Source: Enoplolaimus lenunculus
Taxonomy: Eukaryota; Nematoda; Enoplea; Enoplida; Thoracostomopsidae
DNA: 64,000 nt
Direction of reading: 5' to 3'
NCBI GenBank assembly: GCA_030248215.1
Contig: JASANG010003185.1
Location: forward strand, 123,081 to 187,080
Part shown: one piece after another, positions 11,342 through 23,560 of the stretch
How positions within the stretch are numbered: position 1 is the stretch's first letter
How the letters are laid out: each line of letters opens with the position of its first letter
The notes under the pieces: generated by a model
What the model was told of the DNA's origin: nothing
Database searches by the model: none
The model's input: only the letters and a program-made list of their open reading frames with translations
Translations under genes and position numbers: made by a program

Positions 11342-14300
11342 AACAACAATCAAAACTGTGCGAAATATTCGTTGGCGATTCAATCATTACAAGTCCGACA
11401 TCCGTTTGACGCTGTACTGTTCTCGAGTCTTGTACGCAAAGTAAGCGTTTGTCTTGGTTTGTTGTCTTCGCGGCGGAACCAAAAATTTCTGACGGAGCCG
11501 TGGGCTGGCAAAAAAGTTATTAAACGAAGTTTTTTACTGAATACTATAAATAGCAATTGTCAAAAATGGAAACATTGTCAGGTAGCGACCATACCATTTT
11601 ATCACAATATATTGGGTGTTTGCTGTGGTGTCAAACGGCGTAAAATGATTTGAATGGTAAGTGGTAACTTAAAAATTTGGTTTGCAATGTTGAAATGGGT
11701 ATGATACCTATTGTATACCTACTTTTCAACGAAGTTTTTGTTTAAATAATCATCCAAGAATAACTGTAGCCTGATATAAAGGTTTAGCAGAATAGTTTCA
11801 AATTGTATTTCAGTGCGTCAGTATTGCAAAGTAGTACATACTTAATGGTAAATTTTGACACTAATGTAAACGAAATTGAAGCGAGCTTTTCGGTACCAGA
11901 GTTGCGTTTAATTTTTAGTCTTTTCGTTTACGGTTCAACTTAAGATACTTAGGGATTTTTTTATATATTAATATTATTATTATTACTTTTATTGTTGTTA
12001 TTATTATTAATTGTAACGCGGAGTAATTTATGTTATCTGATACCGTGTTTTTATATGAATATTTTTTGTCAGTCTAGGTAGGAACCGGGACTTAAGACGT
12101 TTTAACTAAGCAGCTGGAAAAACGGGCTTCCGGAGTGGAGATCGAACTCTCAGCATACGGAGCCTTAAGCGAGCGCTCTACCACTGCGCTACGCAGCCCG
12201 CCTTTCCAACTGCATTTTTCGTCGACTATGTACCGACCGTATGCTGCCTGCTAGCGTACATACAGCGCACTGTATTATATTGCATGTGCATATAACGGAC
12301 AAGCATGTTTCACATGCGTACATTATTCAAGGCGTTTTTAGCTGCGATATCCTTCTAGGAACTATAGTATTGATACGCGGAAGCTTTAATATACCATGTC
12401 ATAGTGTTTTGTTTTCCTGTAGTATTGGTAGTACGAATACAAAAATGTAACTAAAATTTTAAAATTTAGAAGCGTTGTAGTTTCTATTTTAAAACTAAAA
12501 CACAAACTATTTTGTTCGACTTCACACACGCGTTTGGACGTACGTTCATTGAGTTGAATCCAGCTGGAACGGCAGCAGTCGTTTTGCTTCAACTTATCAG
12601 AATAACACTGAAGAGGAAAAGTTCAAAGTTGAAAATAACAAATAACGGGACTGTATTTGGGGTGTTTACACACATTTCGAATGTAACACAGTTGTTAATG
12701 TCGTATATATTCAGTGATTAGCGAAAAAATGTTTTTCGGTTGCCAAAATTCGGTTCCCCAAACGGACGCCAATCTCGCATTGGAATTGGGACTCAAATAG
12801 AAATCCGCAATTTTGGGAACAGTTTTTACAAATTAGGTTCTGAGATGCTTCTTCCTTGAAATCAGGTTGGATGAAATACGTTTGTGATCGCATCGAACCA
12901 ACCATTTTATTTTGTAGCCAAAGTGCGAATGATACTTTTTGAACGCTGAAAAACCCCCAATCGTCTGATAACGAAAAAATTTAACACCGTTCCACTCAGC
13001 TCTGCAAGCTTATATTAGCTTGAATTTTGTCTGTATTTTGTTGTGTTCGCACGCGGTATCAATCACTTTAAACGCGAGTTTGGCTGTTTGTTGTTTTTAA
13101 GTCAGTTAAGCAGCATAAGGGTGGCGATATACTCGTCATGCGGTGCGGTCTGTCACCGCACGGTGACTATAGCGCAACCCTTATGGAGCCCTTATTTTTG
13201 CTATAGTCGCGGTGACGCTGTCAGTTACGACGTAATACATTATCGGTCTCTTATTCGTTTGAATTCACTGAGTTAAACTTATTCATTATTGTATTCACTG
13301 AGTTAAAAATTAAAATTAAAGATAATATTTTTTGTTTATTTCAGTTCAATCATCATGGAAAGTCGGCTGAACGTGCAGTGCTGGTGACGAACAATTTTGT
13401 GTGTAAACTTGACGTTGAAAAATTCAAATTGATGAAAGGCGGCCAACCGCTGACAAAGGTAAATGTGTCGGTTTATTTATTTTTAGTTAATGATTGTATA
13501 TATCAGGTCGCAATCGGAATTCCAATTCCGATTCAAAACCAGTTTCGATTCCGATTCCGATTGCACAATCAATCGGAATCGGAATTTCGACATTTTAATT
13601 TTTAGGCCTACTTGTTGTGATATGTTGTAGAAAAATTCTGCATCATTTATCTAGCAAATTGTTTTCGATGTGTTAACTTATCAATAATTGATTGTAGGTT
13701 AACTTTACAGAGCCAAAAAATTGTTGCCAATTTGTTTATGTGACGTCTTTGAGAATTGTTGCCTGCCAACAGACATTCTAAATCAATATTATACTTTGTT
13801 AATACAAATTATCCGCATAGTCACAGTTTTGTAGTTCCGATTCCGGTATTAAATTGCTGTTCCGATTTGGGTATAATCTAGTTTCGCTCTGTACCCTGGT
13901 GTACAGTCACGGACAGAATTAAGTACGTAGAAACCGCGATTGCGTCCACTGCGATTGCGGTTTTGTAGCCGCGTCTGAGTGTTTGAGCGATCGCGTTTCA
14001 AACGTGGTTTGAGACGCGATTTTAATTGCGTCCGCAGTCACGGTTCGAACCGCGGTCGCAGTCGCGGTTTGAACCGTGGCCGCATTGCGTCTGCGAGCGA
14101 TCGCGATTCGAGCCGCGTTTGGGTCGCGACCGCGGTTGCACTTAATTCTGTCCGTGACTGTATATATTTATATATATTTTATATATTTATATATTATTGT
14201 ATAGTTATATATCTTTATATATATTTGGTAAAATGTGAAAACAAAATATTGTTTCTTTGTGCCCACCATTCTAATTGACATAGTTCCGAAATTCAAAATA

Positions 14301-15668
14301 AATATTTAGTGACAGCGCAAAATTGTACTTGTAGCAAAGTAACTTAGTAGCCTTTTGAACTACAACAACTGTTGTATAACGCATTAGAGTTATTTGTTTG
14401 TCAGCTCGCTGGTATCAGTGTTTCGTCTGGCAACGACTCGCTTGCAATATTGCATTTCGGTACTGGCAATGATCTCGTGTTTTACATCGAAGAATCAACG
14501 CAACGGGACAATCGCATTGCAGAACTGGTCGGAATTCTGGTCACACATTGTCGAAGGTCAGTTTTGTTGAACGTTAAAATATCGCAATACTGCAATTGAG
14601 TGGTAAGTCAAATTTTATAGTTGTGTTACTAGTATAAAATATACATTGTTTATGGTCAAAATTCGGGTTCGTCATCAGTGAAATCATGTTTCGGTGTTAT
14701 CCTGATTTGAGCAAGTCGATTGTCTAAAGTTATCAGTTTTAGCACAACTGTGCTAAATGATATACCACTGACAGTTGTAGCTAAAACTGATATTAATTTT
14801 GGACAATCTACTTGTTTAAATCAACGTGTTGTGGCTAAAAGTTACAAATTCGGGTTCGTCATCAGTGAAATCATGTTTCGGTGTTACCCTGATGCCTGAT
14901 TTAAGCAAGTCGATTGTCTAAAGTTATCAGTTTTAGCACAACTGTGCTAAATGATTTACCACTCGCAGTTGTTGGTAAAACTGATATTAATTTTGGACAA
15001 TCAACTTGTTTAAATCAAGGTATTGTGGCTAAAATTTACAAATTCGTGTTCGTCATCAGTGAAATCATGTTTCGGTGTTACCCTGATTTAAGCAAGGCGA
15101 TTGTCCAAAGTTATCAGTTTTAGCACAACTCGCTTAAGGATATACCCTGACAGTTGTCGAAAAAACTGAGGTTAATTTTAGACAATCAACTTGTTTAAAT
15201 CAACGTGTTGTGGCTAAAAGTTACAAATTGCAATTATTTTTCATCATTTTTATCAAATTATTTTAATGTTTCTGTCAGCAACTGTATTTTGTCATTACGA
15301 AAAGTTTCGTTCAGCTTGAATATTGACAAAATAATAGACTACATTAAGTTTGTTGAAATATTTGAAAAAAAATTACTTTTAGCCACAAAATAATTATAAT
15401 TGTCTTACAATGATAGCTGTGAAACTCAGATTAGCGTAAAATGTAACTTGCTTAAATTTTTCCATGGACCATTAATCGTTTTGTTTGAAGTTTGATTTTC
15501 AGAGAATACGGCAAAGACGTCCATGTGATTGCAGAACCAAATCTACACTGTGATTTGGGATCGAAACGCTACGCGATATCGGTTCGTGAAAATTCAGATC
15601 ATCCTATGCCAATATTCAAACGGTCCGGACCGGTAATTCAACTGTTATGGCCGACGGCGGCGTATTAA
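11342..15668 (+). CDS. Class I myosin, C-terminal tail (TH1) exons
   Basis: Four exons on the plus strand join in phase: 11342-11440, 13345-13458, 14405-14556 and 15503-15668 (stop TAA). Each has a CAG acceptor and a GT donor (GTAAGC, GTAAAT, GTCAGT). The 176 visible residues match the myosin-I TH1 membrane-binding tail: a basic FNHHGKSAERAVLVTNNFV segment, KFKLMKGGQPLTK, LAGISVSSGNDSLAILHF, then RIAELVGILVTHCRR. The protein ends SGPVIQLLWPTAAY, so there is no SH3 domain after TH1, as in short-tailed class I myosins. Such tails bind acidic phospholipids and link actin motors to membranes. Motor and IQ exons are not in view; they would lie upstream, with the MIG-18-like gene nested on the other strand, or be missing. 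Confidence 0.82.
12055..12325 (-). mobile_element. tRNA-like SINE or hairpin element, copy 1
   Basis: On the minus strand, 12199-12124 reads GGGCTGCGTAGCGCAGTGGT..., with an A-box-like D arm and a B-box-like GAGTTCGATCTCC. The anticodon stem is degenerate. Flanking arms CAGCTGGAAAAACGGGC and GCCCGCCTTTCCAACTG are inverted. The surrounding DNA (GTCGACTATGT..., CATGCTGCC-like, TGCATGTGCAT) recurs in inverted orientation at 18470-18735, which shows that the tRNA-like core moved as part of a larger repeat. Confidence 0.6.
13504..13898. mobile_element. Degenerate hAT-like element in a myosin intron
   Basis: It starts CAGGTCGCAATCGGAATTCC, ends TCTGTACCCTG, and has runs of CGATTC/GAATCG inside the left end. 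The flanks GTATATAT and GTGTACAG agree at only 5 of 8 bases, so the target duplication is doubtful. Confidence 0.55.
13904..14160. mobile_element. Tc1/mariner-like MITE with TA flanks
   Basis: The left end CAGTCACGGACAGAATTAAG and its exact reverse complement at the right are each flanked by TA. That is the Tc1/mariner target duplication, and the terminal sequence is of mariner type. The interior is GC-rich (GCGGTCGCAGTCGCGG-like), unlike its AT-rich surroundings, and carries no transposase. Confidence 0.85.
14661..15228. repeat. 187-194-bp tandem repeat, 3 copies, in a myosin intron
   Basis: ATTCGGGTTCGTCATCAGTG recurs at 14661, 14848 and 15042. Each unit contains a long inverted pair (GATTGTCTAAAGTTATCAGT.. 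with ..ACTGATATTAATTTTGGACAAT), so every copy can fold into a hairpin. No coding signal. Confidence 0.85.
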
Positions 15669-16468
15669 ATTCGCCCACGGCATTGTGACTATTATATATT
15701 TTAAATGTGTACTCTCAGCCTGCCAATACGTATCTCATTCGGTAAAAATTGACAAATTTGTCATGAATTAATATTATTTGTTTGAATGCGGGTGTGGGAT
15801 ACATAAACTCATGAAATTTTTGAAGAAACGAGTAAAAAGCACGTTTACATGATTTTATTTAAACTGGTCAATAAAAGTTTGCCGCTTGCAGTTTAAAATT
15901 TTTGCCTACATCCTCTGCAACAACCACAGAGAGTTCACCAATTAGCTGTTAGTCGAACGAACTGGTGGTCAAATGAGAATTTAAACCATTTTGTTCGAGT
16001 ATGTCATGACTGTATGAGTTAAATTGATGTGATTCTTGCTGGGACTTAGTCCGGATTTTGGAAAGGGTTAGATTCATTTATGACAATTTCGACGCAGGTT
16101 TGTGATTGTTCAACTTGAAAAAGTTCTTGAAAAATTTTGTAATGAAGTCACAAAGGGGGTTTGATTCGTGACCCTCCGCACCCCTGGCTTCGACCTTGAA
16201 TATATGTTAGTCGAATGTAGCATTGTTTTGTTAGTATTTTTGACGTTTCGTATATTAATCCTTTGACATGATTATTTTCTATTTCAACTGAGGTCTGATT
16301 TCAAACCAGAATTCGAAACCCGGATGTGATAACCAAAAGGTGTAGCGTTATTCATACTTTTATTTAACATTCAGGCGTTGTGTGTGATTTTTATTCGGTT
16401 TCACAATATTCTTTTTTTTTATTTTATATTAACCCGGTTGTTTGATTATGATACTATTGTATTCCTCA

Positions 16469-16647
16469 GGCCAATGTTACTTTAATGGGCGTAACAGTAG
16501 ATGAAGCGTAATCCTAAGCCAAAGCCTAAGCGTTTGAAAAATGTGTTCCTAAGCCTAAGCCTAAGCAAAAAAATGTAATGTAGAATCTAAACTTACGCTT
16601 TTAGACCCATCAGAAACCTGGACGCCACCAAAAGTAACATGCGCCGT
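16469..16647. mobile_element. T2 telomere-repeat TIR element (reverse)
   Basis: Left end GGCCAATGTTACTTTAATGG, right end near AAAAGTAACATGCGCC. It is flanked by a perfect 8-bp duplication ATTCCTCA (16461-16468 and 16648-16655). The interior has CCTAAGCCTAAGC tracts. Confidence 0.85.
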
Positions 16648-17164
16648 ATTCCTCATATGATTACTTAAATAGCTTTATTTTATAGTTATATTTTATATTT
16701 TCATTGTTGCCGATGCGAAATAGTTGTGCAAATATTAAGGATCAGCTATGCTGGTGGGATACCCAACATTTTGGAAACGAGATTACGTTGTGTTGTGAAA
16801 CAAATTTGAAGGGATTTGTTGGGTTTCAACGATTAACATTGACATAAATTACTACTGGTCATTTGACCGTAGACTCTGAAATACGTTACACGCTTAAAGC
16901 TTCGAATGTGACATCTGAGAAATGCAACACTCAGCTTAAATTAGCTATGTGATTTTACTTGGGGTTAATATTCAGAATGTGAAATGAATTACTCATGAAT
17001 GCATACGTAGTTCGTACGATTATGCATGCTTGTATCGAATTTAGGAAATATTTTTTATGCTAATTTGCAAAATCTAAGTTCAGCCAAAAGTTGACAAGTG
17101 TGTCGTTTCAAGGTATACAGAAGGCTACACGTTTTCCTAAATCTTTGAAAGAAATGTCCACATG

Positions 17165-17650
17165 GGTTTAAGCATAGCACGCCTCTGAAAGTAACATGGT
17201 CTTAATCATGGAACGCCTTTGAGCTTAAGCATGGACCGCCTTTGAAAGTAACTTGGTCTTAAGCATGGAACGTCTTTGAGCTTAAGCATGGAACGCCTTT
17301 GAAAGTAACATGGTCTTAAGCATGGAACGCCTTTGAGCTTAAGCATGGACCGCCTTTGAAAGTAACATGGTCTTAAGCATGGAACGCCTTTGAGCTTAAG
17401 CATGGACCGCCTTTGAAAGTAACATGGTCTTAAGCATGGAACGCCTTTGAGCTTAAGCATGGACCGCCTTTGAAAGTAACATGGTCTTAAGCATGGAACG
17501 CCTTTGAGCTTAAGCATGGACCGCCTTTGAAAGTAACATGGTCTTAAGCATGGAACGCCTTTGAGCTTAAGCATGGACCGCCTTTGAAAGTAACATGGTC
17601 TTGAGCATGGACCACCTCTGAAACCAACATGAGCTTAAGTATGGAACGCC
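17165..17650. repeat. 57-bp minisatellite, about 8 copies
   Basis: Each unit is two related halves (AAGCATGGAACGCCTTTGAG, then CTTAAGCATGGACCGCCTTT, then GAAAGTAACATGGTCTT). Because 57 is a multiple of three, every frame without a stop stays open. This explains the 122-residue minus frame with a 19-residue repeat. Confidence 0.93.
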
Positions 17651-18174
17651 TCTGAAACTACGTCAAATTTTAATTCAACTTTATAAACCCGTGGTCACCT
17701 TTTTTCAAGCTAAATGTTTTCATCGATTGTTCTTGATTGTCGTTAATTTTTGTGTTCTGTTATGATATATTTAGGTTTTTTTGATGCTGAATTCTGTATT
17801 ATTATCAAAATTGTGTGTATACATGTCGTCATCTTAATTTTATTGACGCTAAAACCCAGGATGCGGCCGGTTTTGTAGCGTTTAAGATGGCTGTTTTTTG
17901 TTTTGAAAAACTGACATCCGGTCGTTTTGATCTGCAAAAACTAAGTCCAACGGTAGATTTTGCCCGTATTCCCTAATTAAAAAAGGAGTGCTTTTCAGCG
18001 GTTAAAAACTGGCTGGGTAGTCACTTTTTAGGGAAGTCATTTTTTCACTTGACACCGGATTATTAGCTAATTAACCGGATAGTGGATTTCCGGATAGTGG
18101 ATTTTGCCGGAACTGGATGTTGAAATAACTTTATATTTGCCATAAATATGTGGTAGGTTTATATATACGGGAAT

Positions 18175-18208
<34 letters not shown>

Positions 18209-18469
18209 GTCAGAACCGGATATGCGGTCGCTCCCTGGTTACAACTGAAAACCTCGATTCAGTTACGGTCGCCGTTTTAGTACTGAAGCCTGGTCTTGGT
18301 CTAAAGCTTGTTAATGATTTTGGGATAAAGTTATTGTACAGGTTGATTAAGGAACATTGCAACACTTTGGAATAACCTGTTGGATTTTAGGCTTCAAACG
18401 ATTTTTTTGCTTCCTACGCTCGGTTTCAAAATTGTTTATATTCTGTCTTTTCTAAATGAGTGCGATGTA

Positions 18470-18735
18470 AGCATGTGAGACATGTTTGCCTGTTATGTGC
18501 ACATGCAATATAGTGCAGTGTACTGTAACTATGCTAGCTGGCAGCATACGGTCGGCACATAGTCGACGAAAAATGCAGTTGGAGAAGCGGGCTGCGTGGC
18601 GCAGTGGTAGAGTATTCGCTTATGGGTCCGTAGGCTGAGAGTTCGATCCCCGCTCTGTAGGCCCGCTTTTCCAACTGTTTAGTTCCAAAGGTCTGAAGTC
18701 CCGGTTCCAACTTAGACTGACATGCGAGTATTGTT
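18470..18735 (+). mobile_element. tRNA-like SINE or hairpin element, copy 2
   Basis: Core 18587-18665 reads GGGCTGCGTGGCGCAGTGGT... with a B-box-like GAGTTCGATCCCC. The arms CAGTTGGAGAAGCGGGC (from about 18575) and GCCCGCTTTTCCAACTG are complementary with one mismatch, so the acceptor stem is extended by about ten pairs. It is the inverted relative of 12055-12325. Confidence 0.62.
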
Positions 18736-18845
18736 TAAAATACAGCATTACTGCAACATGGCATTGCAAATTAGCCGGGTCGCCTTTAACTAAATTACCA
18801 TCGATTACACGTTTAATTGATAAGGTCTTACGTGTGTCCGTGGAG

Positions 18846-18938
18846 CAGGGTGCGACCGGATACCAAATACTGACGGAGTCGAAGCCGGATAATCTAATAT
18901 CCGGCCGGAGCCGGAGCCGGATATCCGGTCGCACCCTG
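18846..18938. mobile_element. Short hAT-like element, 93 bp
   Basis: Ends CAGGGTGCGACCGGATACC and GGATATCCGGTCGCACCCTG. The 8-bp flanks CCGTGGAG and CCGTGGAC agree at 7 of 8. It is the shortest copy of the CCGGATA variant and consists of little more than its termini. Confidence 0.85.
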
Positions 18939-20017
18939 CCGTGGACGTTAGCGTAACAATGACATGAATAACGGCACTGTACTTTGTTTGTATTGGTTCA
19001 CTGCCGGATGTGAGGATTCTCGATGGCGGTACACTTTCGATAACGTCCGACGCCGTTCGTCACTGTCCCGCGCGGACAGCGACGGACGACACCGGACATC
19101 ATCAAATGTATAACGCCATCCTTAAGCAGCATGAGCGACATGGTTTAGCGGTAAGTTTTAATTGTTAGGATTTGTAGTCGTACCTGTGTAGGGTTTATTT
19201 GAATGCGTGCGGTGCATGAAAGACTTGTGTCACAAAGCATACGAGTTGCATACGTTGATTCTGATACGTAGTATACTCTTGTATTTACTAACTCATTCCA
19301 TGGTATTTGTTTCGAGGAATATTATGGTAGATTACATTGCGTTTCAGACCTAAGCTGTAGTTTGAGTTCGTAGTAATTATTTTGTTCTAATCAAAAAAAT
19401 TGGTTTGGTTTTTTGGGTTGCATCCAAAAGCGATGCCAAATCGCATTGCGGTTGGTTCATTGTATCGCATTCCGTTACAAAAAAGTGCATACCCAGAACT
19501 TTATAAGAGTTTAAAGAGGGGTGTTTGTTGCGTTACCGACCGAACAAGTTCCTAGCGAACATGGACAAAAATTTCAACTTGGGTTTGACTTCGAAGTCCA
19601 TTCGGTTACGCACTGGACTACAGGCTTACTCCATTGTCGAAATTTGACAAAAGACTTACTGATCCCGAGCGAAAAAACGCTGCGCCCAAACTCCCTATTT
19701 CTCGGGTAATATCCGAATTTCCCAAAATCCCAATTACCCGGGCAATATCCCAATTTTCGAAAATCCTAATTCCGAGCGAAAAGGCGGCTCCCAAGTGAAG
19801 AAAAAAGTGTACTTTGAACTGACTTCGAATTAGAATGTACCGGCCTTAGTTTGTTTAGAAAGTCAAATTTTAAATTCAACTGGAAACTATATGTCATTTT
19901 GATAGTATTAATAAAGTTTGCTGTGGTTCTGTTATGTCTTGGTTCTATGGTTGTTGGTTATTTTAATGATCAAATTAATTTCGGCTGTTTCTGTTTGTAT
20001 TTGTTTATTGATTCTTG

Positions 20018-20179
20018 GGTCCATGTTACTTTAAGGGACGTACAGGTTTCTGGCAGGTCTATAAAAGAGTAGGTTTAGATTCTAGATTACATTTTTTTGC
20101 TTAGGCTTAGGCTTAGGAACACTTTGTTTGCACCGCTTAGGCTTAATCTACTGTTACGCCCCTTAAAGTAACATTGACC
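20018..20179. mobile_element. T2 telomere-repeat TIR element
   Basis: Left GGTCCATGTTACTTTAAGGG and right CCCCTTAAAGTAACATTGACC. The DNA on both sides shows the 8-bp repeat GATTCTTG. TTAGGC units follow the block ATTCTAGATTACATTTTTTG. Confidence 0.83.
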
Positions 20180-20466
20180 GATTCTTGTTCTCGTATGATT
20201 GGCATATACGTACAAGTAGGTCAGATAAACTGATACGTAATGAAAGACTACGATTCTGTTTGTTTTAAAAGTTCGAGAAATTCCACTACTGGAATTGTTG
20301 AATCTGTCACAGACATTCTACCGGAGCCGGACGAAGTTAGTTTGCCGAATTGCCGAACTCGGAATGTCTGCTAATATTTTAGGTAAACCTTATTTTTTGC
20401 TATGAGCACCCGGTTGTCTTTTTATGGTTAGTGTTTAATTAAATGGTTTATAACTATACTTCGTTC

Positions 20467-20650
20467 GGCCCATGTTACTTTAAGGAGCGTCCAGGTTTCT
20501 GATCGGTCTATAAAAGAGTAGGTTTACATTCTATATTACATTTTTTGCTTAGGCTTAGGCTAAGGATTAGGAACACATTTTTACAACGCTTAGGCTTAGG
20601 CTTAGGAATACGCTTAATCTACTGTTACGCCCCTTAAAGTAACATTGGCC
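20467..20650. mobile_element. T2 telomere-repeat TIR element
   Basis: GGCCCATGTTACTTTAAGGA to CCTTAAAGTAACATTGGCC. The flanks CTTCGTTC and CTTTGTTC agree at 7 of 8. Two TTAGGC clusters are separated by GAACACATTTTTACAACG. Confidence 0.85.
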
Positions 20651-20858
20651 CTTTGTTCTATTAGAAATAACACAATTTTTGTATCATTCTTTGATTGCCT
20701 TATTTTAGACTTTGATTGTGCAGCTACGTAACGTTATGAAATATACTGAATAGTGTTTATTGTATTTTATTGTGTGCCTGTTTCGAGTAGTAGCGGTTTG
20801 GTTTAGGCTAAACTCTCAGCAATTATATAGAACTTAGGCAAATGATAAAGTTTATATA

Positions 20859-21269
20859 CTGTAGTGACCCGAATAAGAGAGGAGGTAATAAGAGGGGTCC
20901 CCAATTCGAGTCCCAATGAATTGGAGTTCGTATCCCTAATAAGAGTCCGTAAGCGGATAGAGACCTTAAATCCTAAGAGTTCATAGGCTCAAATCAAGTT
21001 GAGTTCGAAACTTTAAAACATACTTAAGTTTTGAAAGTATATTCCTAAGTATATATAACCTTGCATCATCGCTCAAGGTTTTGATAAAAGACAAATAAAC
21101 GTTTAATTCAACGGACAGTTGCACTACCGGATATTATATATCAGTAACGAAGGGTGGCGGAGCTTGGGTTAAAAATATATAACAGTCCGTAACCGAATAA
21201 CAAGGGGGCGCCCTCTCGAGAGCTCAAATATATATCAGCCCCTCCCCTCTTGTTCCGGTCACTACTGTA
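20859..21269. mobile_element. GTGACCCGAATAAG-family TIR element
   Basis: The ends ACTGTAGTGACCCGAATAAG and CTTGTTCCGGTCACTACTGT are inverted. Relatives: 24735-24893 (left part missing), 27122-27514, 27850-27960, 28158-28230 and 47665-48060. An internal GAGTCC/GGACTC-rich block (TAATAAGAGTCCGTAAGC) is shared between copies. Superfamily not determined. Confidence 0.75.
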
Positions 21270-21797
21270 CGCCAAACCTTGGATTAGGGTGTAAGTAAAT
21301 TTATTGGTTACTGTTATATATGTTTGCCAAACACTGGTGAACATGGTACTGCCAAACGTCGGCTGCTAGCTCCCCGTATATGGTGGTTTGAAAAAAATCG
21401 GTTTGGGACGGGTTACCGTAGGCTGCCAAACTTGTGTGTTTGTTGTAGGCTAACGAAGATTACAATGAAATATATAGTTTTTCAACATTAATAAAACTTT
21501 TTCTTAACTTTAATATATCTTATTTTGTTTGTGTATTTCTTGAGTCACAAGTCACTATACACAGCTATTTTTAGCAAAATTTTATTCCAACAGTTTTAAC
21601 GGATTTTACATTATTCGCTATTCCTTCAAATTATTCAGCGCTAATAAATGCACATATTTTTCTTTGTGTTCAGTTTTTTTTGGAAATATAATGAAACTTA
21701 TTACTCGTAGTTTATATATTGAGATTTATTTTCAAGTTTTTGCAGCTTCTTCGCTTTGCACGTGTTAGAAAAAGTGAACAATTGCTATACAATGCGT

Positions 21798-21977
21798 GGC
21801 CAATGTTACTTTGAGGGGCGTAACAGTAGATTATATAAGCGTATTCCTTAGCCTAAGCCTAAGCCTAAGCGTTGCAAAAACGAGTTCTTAAGCCTAAGCA
21901 AAAAATGTAATCTAGAATCTAAACGTACTCTTTTATAGACCAGCCAGAAACCTGGACGCCCCTTAAAGTATGCACGG
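21798..21977. mobile_element. T2 telomere-repeat TIR element (reverse)
   Basis: It starts GGCCAATGTTACTTTGAGGG. Two CCTAAGCCTAAGC clusters follow, and it ends GACGCCCCTTAAAGTA, truncated by a few bases. No clear target duplication. Confidence 0.78.
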
Positions 21978-22759
21978 GACTAATTGCGTGATGATTGAAC
22001 GTATTTTGATCGATGTTCGTATTGATGGGTGAGGGGGTTAGTCATATAATGCCGCGGTATATTACGCACGCAACAGTTGAGTCTAATTGGTAATTTGTTA
22101 ACACGACGTGGGGTACGATAAAGGCCGTATTGATATCAGTTTCAGTTTTCACAATTTCTTCACTTTGTAGAGTGTGGTCCATGTAAAGATCAGAGGCGGA
22201 ACGTTTTTTGTGGTCTGCAATAGAGTAGGTTAAGCTTTAGACTATTTTTTCACCGCAGCCTGTAACTATATACTCGGGTCCACGCAATGTTTTAGTTAAG
22301 AAAAAGATTTTGAATGATCATGCAACAATTCTGCAAGAATGTGGTTTAATATTCTGACTGGAGGTTTGGATACATAATTTTTTCGTTAGCTCCAGCTACT
22401 TTGGTGGTGAAACCATGCAAATTATTCAAAAAAATTTTAGACAAGCATTTCGAATATCCAGATATCCGGATACACGTTTCATTTCGGATACATATCCGGC
22501 TATCCGGTGCCCATCTATAGCTACAACACGCGTTATTGTCCATATTCGTTATATAGTTAACAGGTTCAACATTGCATTTTAGGATGAGATGAGTTTTTTG
22601 CGTGGCCAAGAACATTTTTGTGTGTCATTTCAAGCTTAATTATTTTTCAGCGTCAATACTTATTTACAGCTGTAAATATATGTTAGAAAACGCATATCTA
22701 ACGTAGCGTAGGACAAACACTGCTGTATCTTGCTATGTTTAAGAAGAGATAAATTGTTT

Positions 22760-22936
22760 GGCCAATGTTACTTTTAGGAGCGTAACAGTAGTTTAAGGGT
22801 ATTCCTAAGCCTAAGCCTAGTCGTTGTAAAAATGTGTTCCAAAGCCTAAGCCAAAGCAAAAAAATGTAATCTAGAAACTAAACCTACTTTTGTATAGACC
22901 CAACAGAAACCTGGATGCTCCTTAAAGTAACGTGGG
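22760..22936. mobile_element. T2 telomere-repeat TIR element (reverse)
   Basis: GGCCAATGTTACTTTTAGGA to TGCTCCTTAAAGTAACGTGG with CCTAAGCCTAGTC-type interior tracts. The flanks have diverged. Confidence 0.78.
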
Positions 22937-23250
22937 CATCTATGCTTAAGCGTTGAAAAAGTACGTATATGCATGCATGCATGCATGTTGCCTATGCCTA
23001 GGCGGAAAATATAGTCTAAAATCTCATTTTACCCTTTTAAAGTCGCATCGAAAATGGGACGGCCTCAAAAGTAACACGGATCATTGGTTATTATTAAAAA
23101 TTATTACGTTTACTATTATATGTTTTGTGATACATGCACAATTTTCATGATATACATAAATACTTAGGTATATAGTAAATTTTTACTTTGTTCGAAGTTT
23201 TACGGAAGCAGATAGATTAGATGCAAAATCGGGAACTAAAACATGGGCTT

Positions 23251-23560
23251 GGCCCATGTATAGAACAGGGCCGGACCGTATTCCGGAGGGACAACAGAGT
23301 CAGTTTAAGCTTTAGACTAATCTTTTGCTTAGGCTTAGGATTATATATATGCTCATTCATACACTGTAAATTTCAATGAGTTAATTTTAACTCAGAATGA
23401 GTTGAGTCACTCAGTCTGAGTTAGAACTATCAGAACTCAGAATTTTCAGTTGATTTATTTTCTGAGTTAATCAACTCATCCAGAATCAACTCAAGTCAGA
23501 GTGAGATACTAAAGTTAGTTTTTGTCGCGGTTAATTGTTGGTACAAATTAATCATAACCA
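23251..23560. mobile_element. Truncated T1 element joined to a GAGTTA element
   Basis: 23251 begins with the T1 end GGCCCATGTATAGAACAGGG and runs to a single TTAGGC tract. At 23365 it passes into CACTGTAAATTTCAATGAGT, the start of the element seen whole at 40787-41041. Neither right end is preserved, so nesting followed by deletion is likely. Confidence 0.6.

Noticed and set aside
17206-17574. 122-residue minus-strand protein with a 19-residue repeat
   Set aside because: It is read from a 57-bp minisatell­ite; the unit length is a multiple of three, so an open frame arises automatically. No start, splice or family support.
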